Assembly: GCF_900103325.1 (NCBI RefSeq)
Contig: NZ_FMXM01000011.1
Location: 124,001 to 188,000, forward strand
DNA from: Mesorhizobium qingshengii
GTDB taxonomy: Bacteria > Pseudomonadota > Alphaproteobacteria > Rhizobiales > Rhizobiaceae
DNA: 64,000 nt
Direction: 5' to 3'
The translations under genes and the position numbers were made by a program. Numbering within the stretch: the stretch's first letter is position 1; every line of letters begins with the position of its first letter. Shown one piece after another: positions 35,565 to 44,119 of the stretch. A model generated the notes under the pieces. It made no database searches, was not told the origin of the DNA, and saw only the letters and a program-made list of their open reading frames with translations.

Positions 35565-37880
35565 TTGGCTGTCACCATCACCTCCCTCATTCTCTTCCTC
35601 ATCGGCTTGGCACTTGGCGGCGGCGGCATCCGCCTCGCGATGCTGGGCGGCAGCTGGTACTACATCATCGCCAGTCTCGCCTTCCTGGTCGCCGCCTGGC
35701 TGCTTTACCGGCGGAGATCCATCGCGTTGTGGCTTTACGCGGCGATCGTGCTCGGCACGCTGGCCTGGGCGGTCTGGGAAACCGGCTTCGACTGGTGGGA
35801 ACTGGGTCCGCGCGGCGGCATCATCGTGCTGGTGGCGCTGTGGCTGTTGACGCCATGGGCGAGGCGGGGCCTTGCCGGGCCTGACGGCAGGGCGCCGCTC
35901 ATTCTTGCCGTGCTGGCGTCACTGGCGGTGGCCGGCTATTCGATGACGACGGACCCAAAGGACATTGCCGGCGAACTCGACACCGACAAGGTGATTCCCA
36001 ACGCCAATCTTGGCGGCGACGTGCCGGCCGGCGAGTGGCACTTCTATGGCCGCACGCCGTTCGGGCAGCGCTATTCGCAGCTCGACCAGATCACGCCGGA
36101 CAATGTCGCCAGCCTGCAGCAGGCCTGGATCTATCGCACCGGCGATGTGAAGGGACCGGACGATGTCGGCGAGACCACCTATCAGGTGACGCCGCTCAAG
36201 ATCGGCGACACGCTCTATATCTGCACGCCGCACAATTTCGCCATCGCCATCGACGCCGCGACCGGCAAGGAGAAATGGCGCTACGATCCCAAGATCAAGC
36301 TCGACAAGGACCGCCAGCACCAGACCTGCCGGGGCGTTTCCTACTATGCCGATGCAGCCATCGCCGCCGGCCAGCCCTGCGGAAACCGCGTCTATCTGCC
36401 GACCTCGGACGCGCGGCTGATCGCGCTGGACGCCGCAAACGGGCAGGTCTGTCCCGCCTTTGCCGCGGGCGGCACGCTGAACCTCTTGACCAACATGCCC
36501 TATCCGAAGTCGGGCTATTATTACTCGACATCGGCGCCGCTGATCGTGGGTGGCAAGATCATCGTCGGCGGCGCGGTCAACGACAATTATTCGACGCAGG
36601 AGCCGTCCGGCGTCATCCGTGCGTATGACGTCACCACCGGCAAGCTGCTGTGGAACTGGGATTCCGGCAATCCGGATCAGACGACGCCGCTGACGGCTGG
36701 GCAGACCTACACTGCCAACTCGCCCAACATGTGGTCGACGCCGAGCGCCGACGAGAAGCTTGGGCTGCTCTACGTGCCGCTCGGCAACCAGACGCCGGAC
36801 CAGCTCGGCGCCGGACGCAGCGCCAATGTCGAGAAATTCTCGTCCTCGATCACCGCGCTCGATCTCAACACCGGGCAGTTGAAATGGGTGCGGCAGACGG
36901 TGCACCATGACCTCTGGGACATGGATGTGCCGGCGCAGCCGAGCTTGATCGATATCACCAGGGCCGACGGCACCGTCGTGCCGGCGCTGGTCGGACCGAC
37001 CAAGCAGGGCGATCTCTATGTGCTCGACCGGCGCACCGGCGAGCCGGTGGTTGCGGTCAAGGAAGTGCCGGCGCCCGGCGGCGCCATTGAAGGCGACCAC
37101 ACGTCCCCGACCCAGCCGGCATCGGACCTCTCCTTCAATCCGAAGCCACTGACAGGTGCCGACATGTGGGGCATCACCATGTTCGACCAACTGGCATGCC
37201 GGATCGAATTCCAGGGCCTGCTCTACGAAGGCCGCTATACGCCGCCTTCCGTACAGGGCTCGCTGATCTATCCCGGCAATTTCGGCACGTTCAACTGGGG
37301 TGGCGTGGCGGTTGATCCGGTCCGGCAGGTGATGTTCGGCATGCCGACCTATCTGGCGTTCAAGTCGCAGCTCATTCCGCGCGATCAGGTACCGCCGCCG
37401 GACGAGGGGCGCGGCAGCGAACAGGGGCTCAACCGCAACGAGGGCGCTCCCTATGCGGTGGTGATGGGCCCGTTCCTGTCACCGCTCGGCGTTCCCTGCC
37501 AGGCGCCGCCCTGGGGCTATGTCGCTGGCGTGGATCTGAGGACCGGCGCAATCGCATACAAGCATCGCAACGGCACCGTCTACGACATGACGCCGCTGCC
37601 GCTGCCGCTGAAGGTCGGCGTGCCGGGCATTGGCGGGCCGATGATCACCGCCGGCGGGGTCGCCTTCCTGGGTGCCGCGGTCGACGACTATCTGCGCGCC
37701 TACGACCTGACATCGGGCAAGCAACTGTGGCAGGCGCGGCTTCCGGCCGGCGGACAGTCGACGCCGATGACCTACACGGTGGCCGACGGACGCCAGTTCG
37801 TGGTCATCGTCGCCGGTGGCCACGGCTCGGTCGGCACCAAGCCGGGAGATTATGTGATGGCTTACGCACTGCCAAAATAG
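35565..37880 (+). CDS. gcd: Membrane-bound PQQ-dependent glucose/quinate dehydrogenase
   Basis: The 771-residue protein has five N-terminal membrane spans (about 1-135) and a periplasmic eight-bladed PQQ propeller (DVPAGEWHFYGRTPFGQRYSQLDQI; HHDLWDMDVPAQP; WGGVAVDP). The HHDLWDMD and NMWSTPS blocks are characteristic of the GCD group, which oxidises aldoses or quinate at the periplasmic face and passes electrons to ubiquinone. I chose TTG 35565, seven bases after AAGGAG; the longer open reading from 35409 adds a basic segment that does not fit. No pqq genes are in the window. Glucose versus quinate cannot be decided. Confidence 0.9.
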   Translation: MAVTITSLILFLIGLALGGGGIRLAMLGGSWYYIIASLAFLVAAWLLYRRRSIALWLYAAIVLGTLAWAVWETGFDWWELGPRGGIIVLVALWLLTPWARRGLAGPDGRAPLILAVLASLAVAGYSMTTDPKDIAGELDTDKVIPNANLGGDVPAGEWHFYGRTPFGQRYSQLDQITPDNVASLQQAWIYRTGDVKGPDDVGETTYQVTPLKIGDTLYICTPHNFAIAIDAATGKEKWRYDPKIKLDKDRQHQTCRGVSYYADAAIAAGQPCGNRVYLPTSDARLIALDAANGQVCPAFAAGGTLNLLTNMPYPKSGYYYSTSAPLIVGGKIIVGGAVNDNYSTQEPSGVIRAYDVTTGKLLWNWDSGNPDQTTPLTAGQTYTANSPNMWSTPSADEKLGLLYVPLGNQTPDQLGAGRSANVEKFSSSITALDLNTGQLKWVRQTVHHDLWDMDVPAQPSLIDITRADGTVVPALVGPTKQGDLYVLDRRTGEPVVAVKEVPAPGGAIEGDHTSPTQPASDLSFNPKPLTGADMWGITMFDQLACRIEFQGLLYEGRYTPPSVQGSLIYPGNFGTFNWGGVAVDPVRQVMFGMPTYLAFKSQLIPRDQVPPPDEGRGSEQGLNRNEGAPYAVVMGPFLSPLGVPCQAPPWGYVAGVDLRTGAIAYKHRNGTVYDMTPLPLPLKVGVPGIGGPMITAGGVAFLGAAVDDYLRAYDLTSGKQLWQARLPAGGQSTPMTYTVADGRQFVVIVAGGHGSVGTKPGDYVMAYALPK

Positions 37881-37919
37881 GGGTGCCCTACCTCGATGCC
37901 GTGTCGTCTTGGCGACGTC

Positions 37920-38354
37920 TTAGCCAAGCCCGAGATGGCTCTTCAGGCTGGGCACCGAGCCGAGCACCTGGTTGGTGAGGTCGGGGCCGGCGGCCGCTTC
38001 GGCCTGCTGGACCAGCGTCTCGCCAGCCTTCTGGATCTGTGCAAAATCGAGCCCGGATGCCTTGAGCGCGGCGAGGCCGTTGACCAGCGCGCCGGCCTTC
38101 TCGCCGAGAACGCCGCCAAGCGCGCCCTGCAGCGATGAGAGGAAGCCGCCACCACTGGCTGGGGCGGCGGCCATCACGTCATACTGGTGGGCAAGGTCGT
38201 CGGCGCCGGGGATCTTGGCGAAGAACGACGAGGCGCTGGTGCCTTCCGCCTCATGTTCAAGGACCGAGAAAATGGTGCCGACGACCTTCTCGGTCGTCGC
38301 CTGGTCGAGACCCGCTTTTTGCGAGACGGTGTTGACGATATCCTGGACGTTCAT
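37920..38354 (-). CDS. DUF2780/DUF937-like small protein, unknown function
   Basis: The 144-residue protein has an N-terminal helical segment (MNVQDIVNTVSQKAGLDQATTEKVVGTIFSVL), a Gly/Ala-rich middle (GGGFLSSLQGALGGVLGEKAGALVNGLAAL) and a helical tail. This pattern resembles the VcgC/VcgE-type DUF2780 family and DUF937 proteins. There is no signal peptide. Its function is unknown. A small membrane protein is encoded just upstream on the opposite side of the start. Confidence 0.65.
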   Translation of the reverse strand: MNVQDIVNTVSQKAGLDQATTEKVVGTIFSVLEHEAEGTSASSFFAKIPGADDLAHQYDVMAAAPASGGGFLSSLQGALGGVLGEKAGALVNGLAALKASGLDFAQIQKAGETLVQQAEAAAGPDLTNQVLGSVPSLKSHLGLG

Positions 38355-38363
38355 GGTCTCACC

Positions 38364-38519
38364 TCAACCTTGGGTTTTCGTGTCGGTACGCCGGTTCCGT
38401 TCACCGCGGACCCAGACCAACCATCGCCTGCCTGCATTCACAACCATCGAGCGCAGTGCCAGGGCGGAAGCCACGGCAAGGACGAACGCGCTGGCGAGCA
38501 TCGGGGAAGGCAAGGTCAT
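38364..38519 (-). CDS. 51-residue single-span membrane protein, unknown function
   Basis: The protein has one hydrophobic helix (about 7-24, MLASAFVLAVASALAL) followed by a strongly basic tail (RRWLVWVRGERNRR). AAGGAG lies eight bases before ATG 38519, which favours a real small gene over a chance frame. It ends about ten bases before the DUF2780-like gene start on the same strand, so the two may form an operon. No family recognised. Confidence 0.5.
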   Translation of the reverse strand: MTLPSPMLASAFVLAVASALALRSMVVNAGRRWLVWVRGERNRRTDTKTQG

Positions 38520-38797
38520 CGGTGTCGCTCCTTCTGGGGCGGGACGTGAAGGTACACGGCAAGGTGCCATCGATAGCAGGGAGTTTCTCTTACTATTGTG
38601 GCAGGGCCTGAAGGATTTGTCGCCGATGACCAAAAAGTGATGACGGGGGCGCCCGTGGCACCGGCTTTGCTGGCCGCGCGGCATGGCTGCCGGTCGACGC
38701 CTGGAGGCGATCGATGGCCGGGTGAATGCACGACTGGACCGTGCCGGCTCGATCCCTATGTAGCCTGGGTATCGAAGCTCGAAGCCAGGAGTGCGCC

Positions 38798-39697
38798 ATG
38801 ACGAAATCAGCCGCCACGACACAAGCAAAGCCCGCCATCACCCAGGCGATGATCGATGCCTATGACGAATACACGCATCTGACGCTCGATCGCCGCCGCT
38901 TCATGGAACAGTTGACCCGGCTTGCCGGATCGGGCGCGGCGGCGGCCGCAATCGCGCCGCTTCTGGCGGCGAACTCCGCCCAGGCGGCTATCGTCGCCGA
39001 AAACGATGCCCGCGTGAAAGGCGAGGACATCACCTATCCCGGCGGCTCCGGCGAGATGACGGGCTATCTGGTCAAGCCGGCCGGCCAGTCGGGCAAGCTC
39101 GGCACCGTCATCGTCATCCATGAGAACAGAGGGCTCAACCCGCACATTCGCGACGTGGCGCGGCGCGTGGCGCTGGAGGGGTTCGTGGCGCTCGCCCCTG
39201 ATTTCCTGTCACCGCTCGGTGGCACGCCGAATGATGAAGACAAGGCGCGCGACATGTTCGCCAAACTGGACTCCACGCAGACGGTTGCCAACGGCGTGGC
39301 GACCGTCGCCTTCCTGAAGGCCGACAAGGACGGCAACGGGAAGGTCGGCGCCGTCGGCTTCTGCTGGGGTGGCGGCACGGCAAACATGCTGGCCGTCAAC
39401 GCGCCCGATCTCAGCGCATCCGTTGCCTATTACGGCATGCAGCCGAAGGCCGCCGACGTGCCGAAGATCAAGGCGGCATTGCTGCTGCACTATGCCGGGC
39501 TCGACGAGCGCACCAATGCCGGCATCGACGCCTTCAAGAAAGAGCTAGACGCGGCACATGTCGAATACGCGGTCTATGTCTATGAAGGCGCAAACCACGC
39601 CTTCAACAACGACACTTCGGCAGCGCGCTACGACAAGAAGGCGGCCGACCTTGCCTGGGGCAGGACGATCGCTTTCCTCAAGCAGAAGCTGGCGTAG
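38798..39697 (+). CDS. Dienelactone hydrolase family protein, probably exported
   Basis: The 299-residue protein begins with a cytosolic-looking helix, then RRRFMEQLTRLAGSGAAAAA, a twin-arginine-like hydrophobic segment ending near NSAQA (about residue 66). The alpha/beta hydrolase domain follows with the Cys nucleophile in GFCWGGG, the acid in the YAGLDERT region and the His in NHAFNND. Some relatives cleave dienelactones; many have other ester substrates. ATG 38798 is preceded by CAGGAG. The leader lying 35 residues in is unusual but recurs in this family. Confidence 0.87.
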   Translation: MTKSAATTQAKPAITQAMIDAYDEYTHLTLDRRRFMEQLTRLAGSGAAAAAIAPLLAANSAQAAIVAENDARVKGEDITYPGGSGEMTGYLVKPAGQSGKLGTVIVIHENRGLNPHIRDVARRVALEGFVALAPDFLSPLGGTPNDEDKARDMFAKLDSTQTVANGVATVAFLKADKDGNGKVGAVGFCWGGGTANMLAVNAPDLSASVAYYGMQPKAADVPKIKAALLLHYAGLDERTNAGIDAFKKELDAAHVEYAVYVYEGANHAFNNDTSAARYDKKAADLAWGRTIAFLKQKLA

Positions 39698-39706
39698 CGA
39701 TCAGCG

Positions 39707-40153
39707 TCAGGCCGCCGGCGCCCAGACCGTCTTGAAGGCTGGCGACAGGGTGAAGCCGGCCGGCAGCACGGATTTCGGGGGCGGCCGGTGCACGCCTTCC
39801 TGCAGATAGCGCAACGCGGACATCAGCCCGTTCATCGTATAGGGCTTGGCGATGACGCCGATCGCGCCGGCGAAATGATCGGGGATCCGCTTCGGGTTCG
39901 CGGTCATGAAAACGACCATCGAGTTCTTCTTCTCGCCAATGTATTCGGCGACCTCGACGCCGGTCGGACCATCGGTCAAGTGGATGTCGACAAAGGCGAT
40001 GTCGGCTTCCGTCGAGTCCACCATGGCCTTGGCTTCGGTCGAGGAGGTTGCCCAGCCCACGACGCTGTGGCCGGCTTCCTCGACAAGGCTTTCCAGTTCC
40101 ATCGCCAGCAGCGCTTCGTCCTCGACGATCAGGACCTTGAGCGGTTCAATCAT
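39707..40153 (-). CDS. Single-domain response regulator paired with the LOV kinase
   Basis: The 148-residue receiver-only protein has the acidic pair E11/D12 (VEDE), phospho-acceptor D56 (FVDIHL), a Thr in VFMTAN and K103 in IAKPYT. There is no output domain. Its start overlaps the kinase stop (ATGA), so it is the cognate partner. Such receivers pass phosphate onward or act by protein contact. The KPYT form is typical of alphaproteobacterial general-stress and FAT GUY receivers. Confidence 0.92.
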   Translation of the reverse strand: MIEPLKVLIVEDEALLAMELESLVEEAGHSVVGWATSSTEAKAMVDSTEADIAFVDIHLTDGPTGVEVAEYIGEKKNSMVVFMTANPKRIPDHFAGAIGVIAKPYTMNGLMSALRYLQEGVHRPPPKSVLPAGFTLSPAFKTVWAPAA

Positions 40154-41298
40154 GACACATTCCCTTTTTGCTGCGGTTCGTTCGGCATCGAGATGACGAC
40201 CTTCGTGCCGGGGCCGGCGTCGCGCCATTCGATATCGGCATGCAACTGGCGGGCAAGCGACTTGATCAGCCGCATGCCGAATGAGGCGTCGCCGCTGGCG
40301 TCGGCCATGCCGACACCGTCATCGGACACCTCGATGTTGAAGTGGCCATCGGGTTGGCTCATCTTGATGCCGATGCGGCCCGCCGTGGTGCCGTCGGGCT
40401 TTTCCTTGAAGGCATGCTTCAAGGCGTTGGTGACAAGCTCGTTGACCATCAGGGCGACAGGGGTCGCCTTCTCCGCCGAAATGACGATCGGTTCGAGATC
40501 GAGCGTCGACTTGATTTCGGCGCGCCCAGAAGCCGTCAACAAGTCGGTTACAAGATCCCTGGCGAACTCGGCGACATCGAACCTGCTGACGTCCTTCGAC
40601 TGGTAGAGCCGGCGATGCACGGTGCTCAACGCCTCGATGCGCTCCAGCATGGTGGTCAGCGATTTCTTCGTCGCTGCATCCTTGATGGTGCGGCTCTGCA
40701 TGACGATGAGCGAGGAGATCATCTGCAGGTTGTTCTTCACGCGATGATCGACTTCGTGGAGCAGCGTTGTCTGCGCCTCGAGCGCGGCTTCGAGTTCCCT
40801 GGTGCGCTCCTTAACCGCCTTTTCGAAGCGCTCCTTGTCGGCTGTCATGCGATGCTCGGACCGCTTGCGATCCGAGACGTCGAGCTGCGAGGCAAAGAAG
40901 AACAGCAGTTCACCGCGATCATTCGAGACGGGGCTGATAAACAGCGCGTTCCAGAAGGTCGAACCGTCCTTGCGATAGTTCAGGATGTCGACGCTGACAT
41001 CGACCTTCTCCGCGATCGCCTCGCGCAGCAGGTCGACCGTTGCCTTGTCGGTTTTCGAGCCCTGCAGGAACCGACAGTTCTTGCCCAGCACCTCGTGCCG
41101 CTCATAGCCGGACAGACGCAGGAAGGCGTCGTTGACGAAGACGATCGGGTTGTCGGCCTGCCGCGGATCGGTGATGATCATCGACATGCGTGTGGCACGG
41201 ATAGCTGCCGCGAAAGGGTCGCCCTTGCCGTGCTCGACATGAAGGTCGTCCGTCATGTGCCAGGCGTCGGCAGGTTCCCTGGTCCGTTTCCAGTCCAT
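40150..41298 (-). CDS. LOV-domain blue-light sensor histidine kinase (HisKA_2)
   Basis: The 382-residue soluble protein has a PAS/LOV domain (about 28-142) with the photoactive motif GKNCRFLQG; C75 is the expected flavin-adduct cysteine, and NDAFLRLSGY and NYRKDGSTFWN are LOV flavin-site blocks. A coiled linker leads to a HisKA_2 dimerisation domain with H185 in HEVDHRVKNNLQ and a HATPase domain (NELVTNALKHAF, DDGVG). FMN-based blue-light control of phosphorylation is expected. Related kinases regulate virulence in Brucella and attachment in Rhizobium. GGAG lies upstream of ATG 41298. Confidence 0.92.
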   Translation of the reverse strand: MDWKRTREPADAWHMTDDLHVEHGKGDPFAAAIRATRMSMIITDPRQADNPIVFVNDAFLRLSGYERHEVLGKNCRFLQGSKTDKATVDLLREAIAEKVDVSVDILNYRKDGSTFWNALFISPVSNDRGELLFFFASQLDVSDRKRSEHRMTADKERFEKAVKERTRELEAALEAQTTLLHEVDHRVKNNLQMISSLIVMQSRTIKDAATKKSLTTMLERIEALSTVHRRLYQSKDVSRFDVAEFARDLVTDLLTASGRAEIKSTLDLEPIVISAEKATPVALMVNELVTNALKHAFKEKPDGTTAGRIGIKMSQPDGHFNIEVSDDGVGMADASGDASFGMRLIKSLARQLHADIEWRDAGPGTKVVISMPNEPQQKGNVS

Positions 41299-41439
41299 CT
41301 TGTCACTCCAAGCCGGTTCGTGGGGACAACGGCTCAGATGCGGAATTGGTTCAATCTTGAGCTTGTTGTCGCAGTCGGTCGTAAACGGGAACCAGCGCGT
41401 GACTTCTGTAAGTGATTGAAGTTATTTTATTTCTGGCGC

Positions 41440-42348
41440 TCAGTTAGCGGATGCCGGCTTGTGGAAGGCGACGCCGGCGACCACCAGCGCAATGCCGAGG
41501 CAATCGGTCAGGCTTGGAATCTGGTGGAGCACGATGGCGCCGATCAGTGTCGCTGTGACCGGCAGCAGCGACAGCATCAGTGCAAAGCTCGAGCGCGGCA
41601 GGCGCGACATGGCGAGCTGGTCGCAAATGTAGGGAATGACCGACGAGCAGATGCCGACGCCGATGGCCGCGAGCAACAGCGGCGGTGAGAAAAAGGCGGG
41701 CAGCGCATCGGTGAAGCCGATCGGCAGCACGACGATGAAGGCGACCGCCATCGCCGCGCCAAGGCAGGCGATGCCGTCGCCCGCGCCCGAGCGGGCGATG
41801 CGGTGGCCAAGCACGATGTAGCCGACGAACAGTGCGCCGTTGAGGAAGGCCCAGAACAGCCCGACGGGATCATCGGACCATTTGACGTCGATGAGCAGCA
41901 AGGTTCCGATGACGGCAACGGCAAGGGCGACGAGATTGCGAAGGCTCCTGAGGCCGATCACCGCCACGCCAATGGTGCCGACGAACTCGATTGCCGCCAC
42001 CAGCGAGATCGGCAAGCGGTCAAGCGCCAGGTAGAACGAACAGTTCATCACCGCCAGACAGGCGCCGAAGGCCAGCAACAACAGCCGCGTTGGGCGATCG
42101 GCGCGGGCGAGGGTTCGCCACGGGCGAGTCAACGGCGCGAAGATCAGGGCGGCGGTGGCGATGCGCAGCCATGCCATGCCGAGCACGCCGACATGCGGAA
42201 AAAGCAACACGGCGAATGCCGGCCCGAGATAGTGGAAGACGGCGCTGACGCCGAACCAGACATGCGGCGGCAGTTTTGTCGCCAGCCCGCCGAGAGCAGC
42301 GCCGGCAAGGGCAGGGCTGGTAATGGGGGCTTGTGTCTGATTGACCAT
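41440..42348 (-). CDS. EamA/DMT family transporter, RhtA-like amino acid exporter
   Basis: The 302-residue protein has ten hydrophobic helices in two EamA repeats (about 35-150 and 165-295). The LAVMNCSFYLALDRLPISLVAAIEFVG region closely resembles RhtA, the E. coli threonine/homoserine exporter. It is divergent from an Lrp/AsnC regulator, the usual arrangement for amino acid-responsive export. Substrate is inferred. Confidence 0.88.
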   Translation of the reverse strand: MVNQTQAPITSPALAGAALGGLATKLPPHVWFGVSAVFHYLGPAFAVLLFPHVGVLGMAWLRIATAALIFAPLTRPWRTLARADRPTRLLLLAFGACLAVMNCSFYLALDRLPISLVAAIEFVGTIGVAVIGLRSLRNLVALAVAVIGTLLLIDVKWSDDPVGLFWAFLNGALFVGYIVLGHRIARSGAGDGIACLGAAMAVAFIVVLPIGFTDALPAFFSPPLLLAAIGVGICSSVIPYICDQLAMSRLPRSSFALMLSLLPVTATLIGAIVLHQIPSLTDCLGIALVVAGVAFHKPASAN

Positions 42349-42437
42349 CGGATCAGTATCGCAGGCGATTTTCCCGATTTATATGGAAGATGATTGGCAA
42401 GACTGGCCATCTTACCCCCGAACTCAAGGAGTTTTCT

Positions 42438-42917
42438 GTGAAACGCCTTCGAACAGAAAATATCGATCTGGATGCGGCGGATATGAAGATCCTGCGCCTG
42501 CTGGAGAAGGATGCGCGCACCAGCACGGCGGAATTGGCGCGCTCGGTCGGCCTGTCGGCGCCGAGCGTGGCCGAACGCATCAAGCGGCTGCAGGAAAGCG
42601 GCGTCATCGAAGCCTATTCGGTCCGGATCAACCCCGCGGCACTTGGCCTGCCGCTGTCGGCATGGCTGCGCATTCGGCCGGTGCCGGGGCAACTGGCTGT
42701 CGTAGCCGAAATCATCCGCGAACTGCCGGAGATCGCGCAATGCGACCGGGTGACCGGCGAGGACTGTTTCATCGCGCTGGCGCATGTCGGCTCGGTTGCC
42801 GAGCTTGAACGGGTGATCGACCGGATCATCCCCTATGCGATGACCAACACGGCCATCATCCAGTCGTCGCCGGTGACGGCGCGCTCGCCGTTGGCGGCGA
42901 TCAAACGCCGGCCGTGA
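42438..42917 (+). CDS. Lrp/AsnC family transcriptional regulator
   Basis: The 159-residue protein has an N-terminal winged helix (LDAADMKILRLLEKDARTSTAELARSVGLSAPSVAERIKRL) and a RAM effector domain (about 75-150) typical of amino acid-sensing Lrp proteins. I chose GTG 42438, six bases after AAGGAG; an earlier in-frame codon at 42390 lacks support. It is divergent from the EamA exporter with a gap of about 90 bases, so it probably controls that gene and itself. Confidence 0.9.
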   Translation: MKRLRTENIDLDAADMKILRLLEKDARTSTAELARSVGLSAPSVAERIKRLQESGVIEAYSVRINPAALGLPLSAWLRIRPVPGQLAVVAEIIRELPEIAQCDRVTGEDCFIALAHVGSVAELERVIDRIIPYAMTNTAIIQSSPVTARSPLAAIKRRP

Positions 42918-43002
42918 AGCGCAACTCGATACACTTGCTCGATTTTTTCGTGCGGCTCCTCAGGAAAGAGGGCGGCATCGGCCACTGGCCGACTCGCCGG
43001 CG

Positions 43003-43200
43003 CTACGCGTGGCCACGCTTCAGGCGGGCACGTTTCAAAATGCTGCGCCAGCGGATCATGTCGAACGGAATCGGCTCATTGTTGTTGGCGATGTGGAAGA
43101 TCTCGTTGTCGACGTTCTTGAGCGAACGCCAGAAATCATAGTCAGTGATGCGCGGATCGGCGGCCAGCCTGTCTACCTCGACCTTGATGTCGGTTTTCAT
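43003..43200 (-). CDS. Hypothetical 65-residue protein
   Basis: The protein is hydrophilic with a basic C-terminus (RSILKRARLKRGHA) and no known domain; the pattern DYDFWRSLKNVDNEIFHIANNNEPIPFDMIRW looks like a folded small domain. GAGGGAC precedes ATG 43200. Codon use and isolation between two convergent or unrelated genes make it plausible. The 253-base gap 43201-43453 upstream holds nothing recognised. Confidence 0.5.
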   Translation of the reverse strand: MKTDIKVEVDRLAADPRITDYDFWRSLKNVDNEIFHIANNNEPIPFDMIRWRSILKRARLKRGHA

Positions 43201-43453
43201 GCACGTCCCTCGAACCGGCTTCGCCCCGCCGCCCGTATCAAAACCCCGTGCGGATCGTTTTCGACCGCTCCGCTGAGTCGTTCAACGGCTCAATTGGCTT
43301 GTTCCCGTTAAAAACTCGGTAAGGTTAACGCGGGCGCCAAGCCGCTTCAAGCGCTGGTGCCAGCCGATTCCAGGGTTTTGCGATTTTGGACTACCGGTGT
43401 GGCTTTGAAGCCCGGTCGCTCTGTTCGGACACGAGATGGGTGTCGGCTTCGCC

Positions 43454-43933
43454 CTACTTGCGTTTGATACCGATCGAACGGCCGGCGCGCTCCGGCATCG
43501 GCAGTACCGAATGGGCGGCGCGCATGGCTTCGACCTTGGCCAGCACATCGGCGGGGAAGGGCGCCACTTTCGGCCCGGACATGTCGACATGCAGTGACAG
43601 GGTTTCTGAGGTGGCGGCGAGCCAGCCGTCGACATGGCGGATTTCCTGGTAGGCCCGCAGCCGCTTGTCGTCGTGGTCGATGAGCTGGAAGGAGACCGTG
43701 ACCTTGTGGTCGAGATGCAGTTCCTGCACGTAGCAGACATGGACTTCGGCCGTGTAGATGGTCAGCCGCCGCTGCTTCACGTAGTCCAGCCCCATGCCCA
43801 TCGCCTCGAAGGCTTCGTCCGAGCAGCGGTCGAACAGCACGTTGTAGTAGGCCATGTTGAGATGGCCGTTGTAGTCGATCCAGTCCTTCTCGATGTCCAT
43901 GGGCTTGGAGACGAAGGGGGCGGGGATGGGCAT
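43454..43933 (-). CDS. Hotdog-fold acyl-CoA thioesterase (4HBT-like)
   Basis: The 159-residue protein contains the 4-hydroxybenzoyl-CoA thioesterase-type signature DYNGHLNMAYYN with the catalytic Asp, followed by beta strands (LTIYTAEVHVCYVQEL; KVTVSFQLIDHDDKRLRAY; ATSETLSLHVDM). Related rhizobial proteins are linked to carnitine or betaine catabolism, but nothing here proves that. ATG 43933 has AAGGAA six bases upstream. A family B repeat separates it from the divergent FAD dehydrogenase gene. Confidence 0.83.
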   Translation of the reverse strand: MPIPAPFVSKPMDIEKDWIDYNGHLNMAYYNVLFDRCSDEAFEAMGMGLDYVKQRRLTIYTAEVHVCYVQELHLDHKVTVSFQLIDHDDKRLRAYQEIRHVDGWLAATSETLSLHVDMSGPKVAPFPADVLAKVEAMRAAHSVLPMPERAGRSIGIKRK

Positions 43934-43990
43934 CGAAACTTCCTTGTTCTGGCGCTGGACAGAGCGTGGCTGGTGAGTGTCTTTTATTCT

Positions 43991-44065
43991 GACGCAATTC
44001 CCTACGGAAAGCGCTATGCGCTTTTCCCGGGAAAACCGCTTCACACTTTTCCTGGAATTGCTTTA
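43991..44065. repeat. Family B palindromic repeat, copy 2 (inverted relative to copy 1)
   Basis: The segment runs from GACGCAATTCCC to CCTGGAATTGCTTT and is the near reverse complement of 8793-8872, sharing the TTTTCCCGGGAAAA centre. It lies between the divergent thioesterase and FAD dehydrogenase genes. It keeps the FAD-gene frame open, which makes a false N-terminal extension appear. Confidence 0.8.
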
Positions 44066-44119
44066 GGCATCCATAGCTGCATAACAAGGGTGGGCACTGG
44101 TCCATTCGCGGAGGAATTC

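Noticed and set aside
43634..44119. Long N-terminal extension of the FAD dehydrogenase
   Set aside because: It crosses the antisense of the thioesterase gene and a family B repeat; the ribosome site and conserved protein start at 44120.
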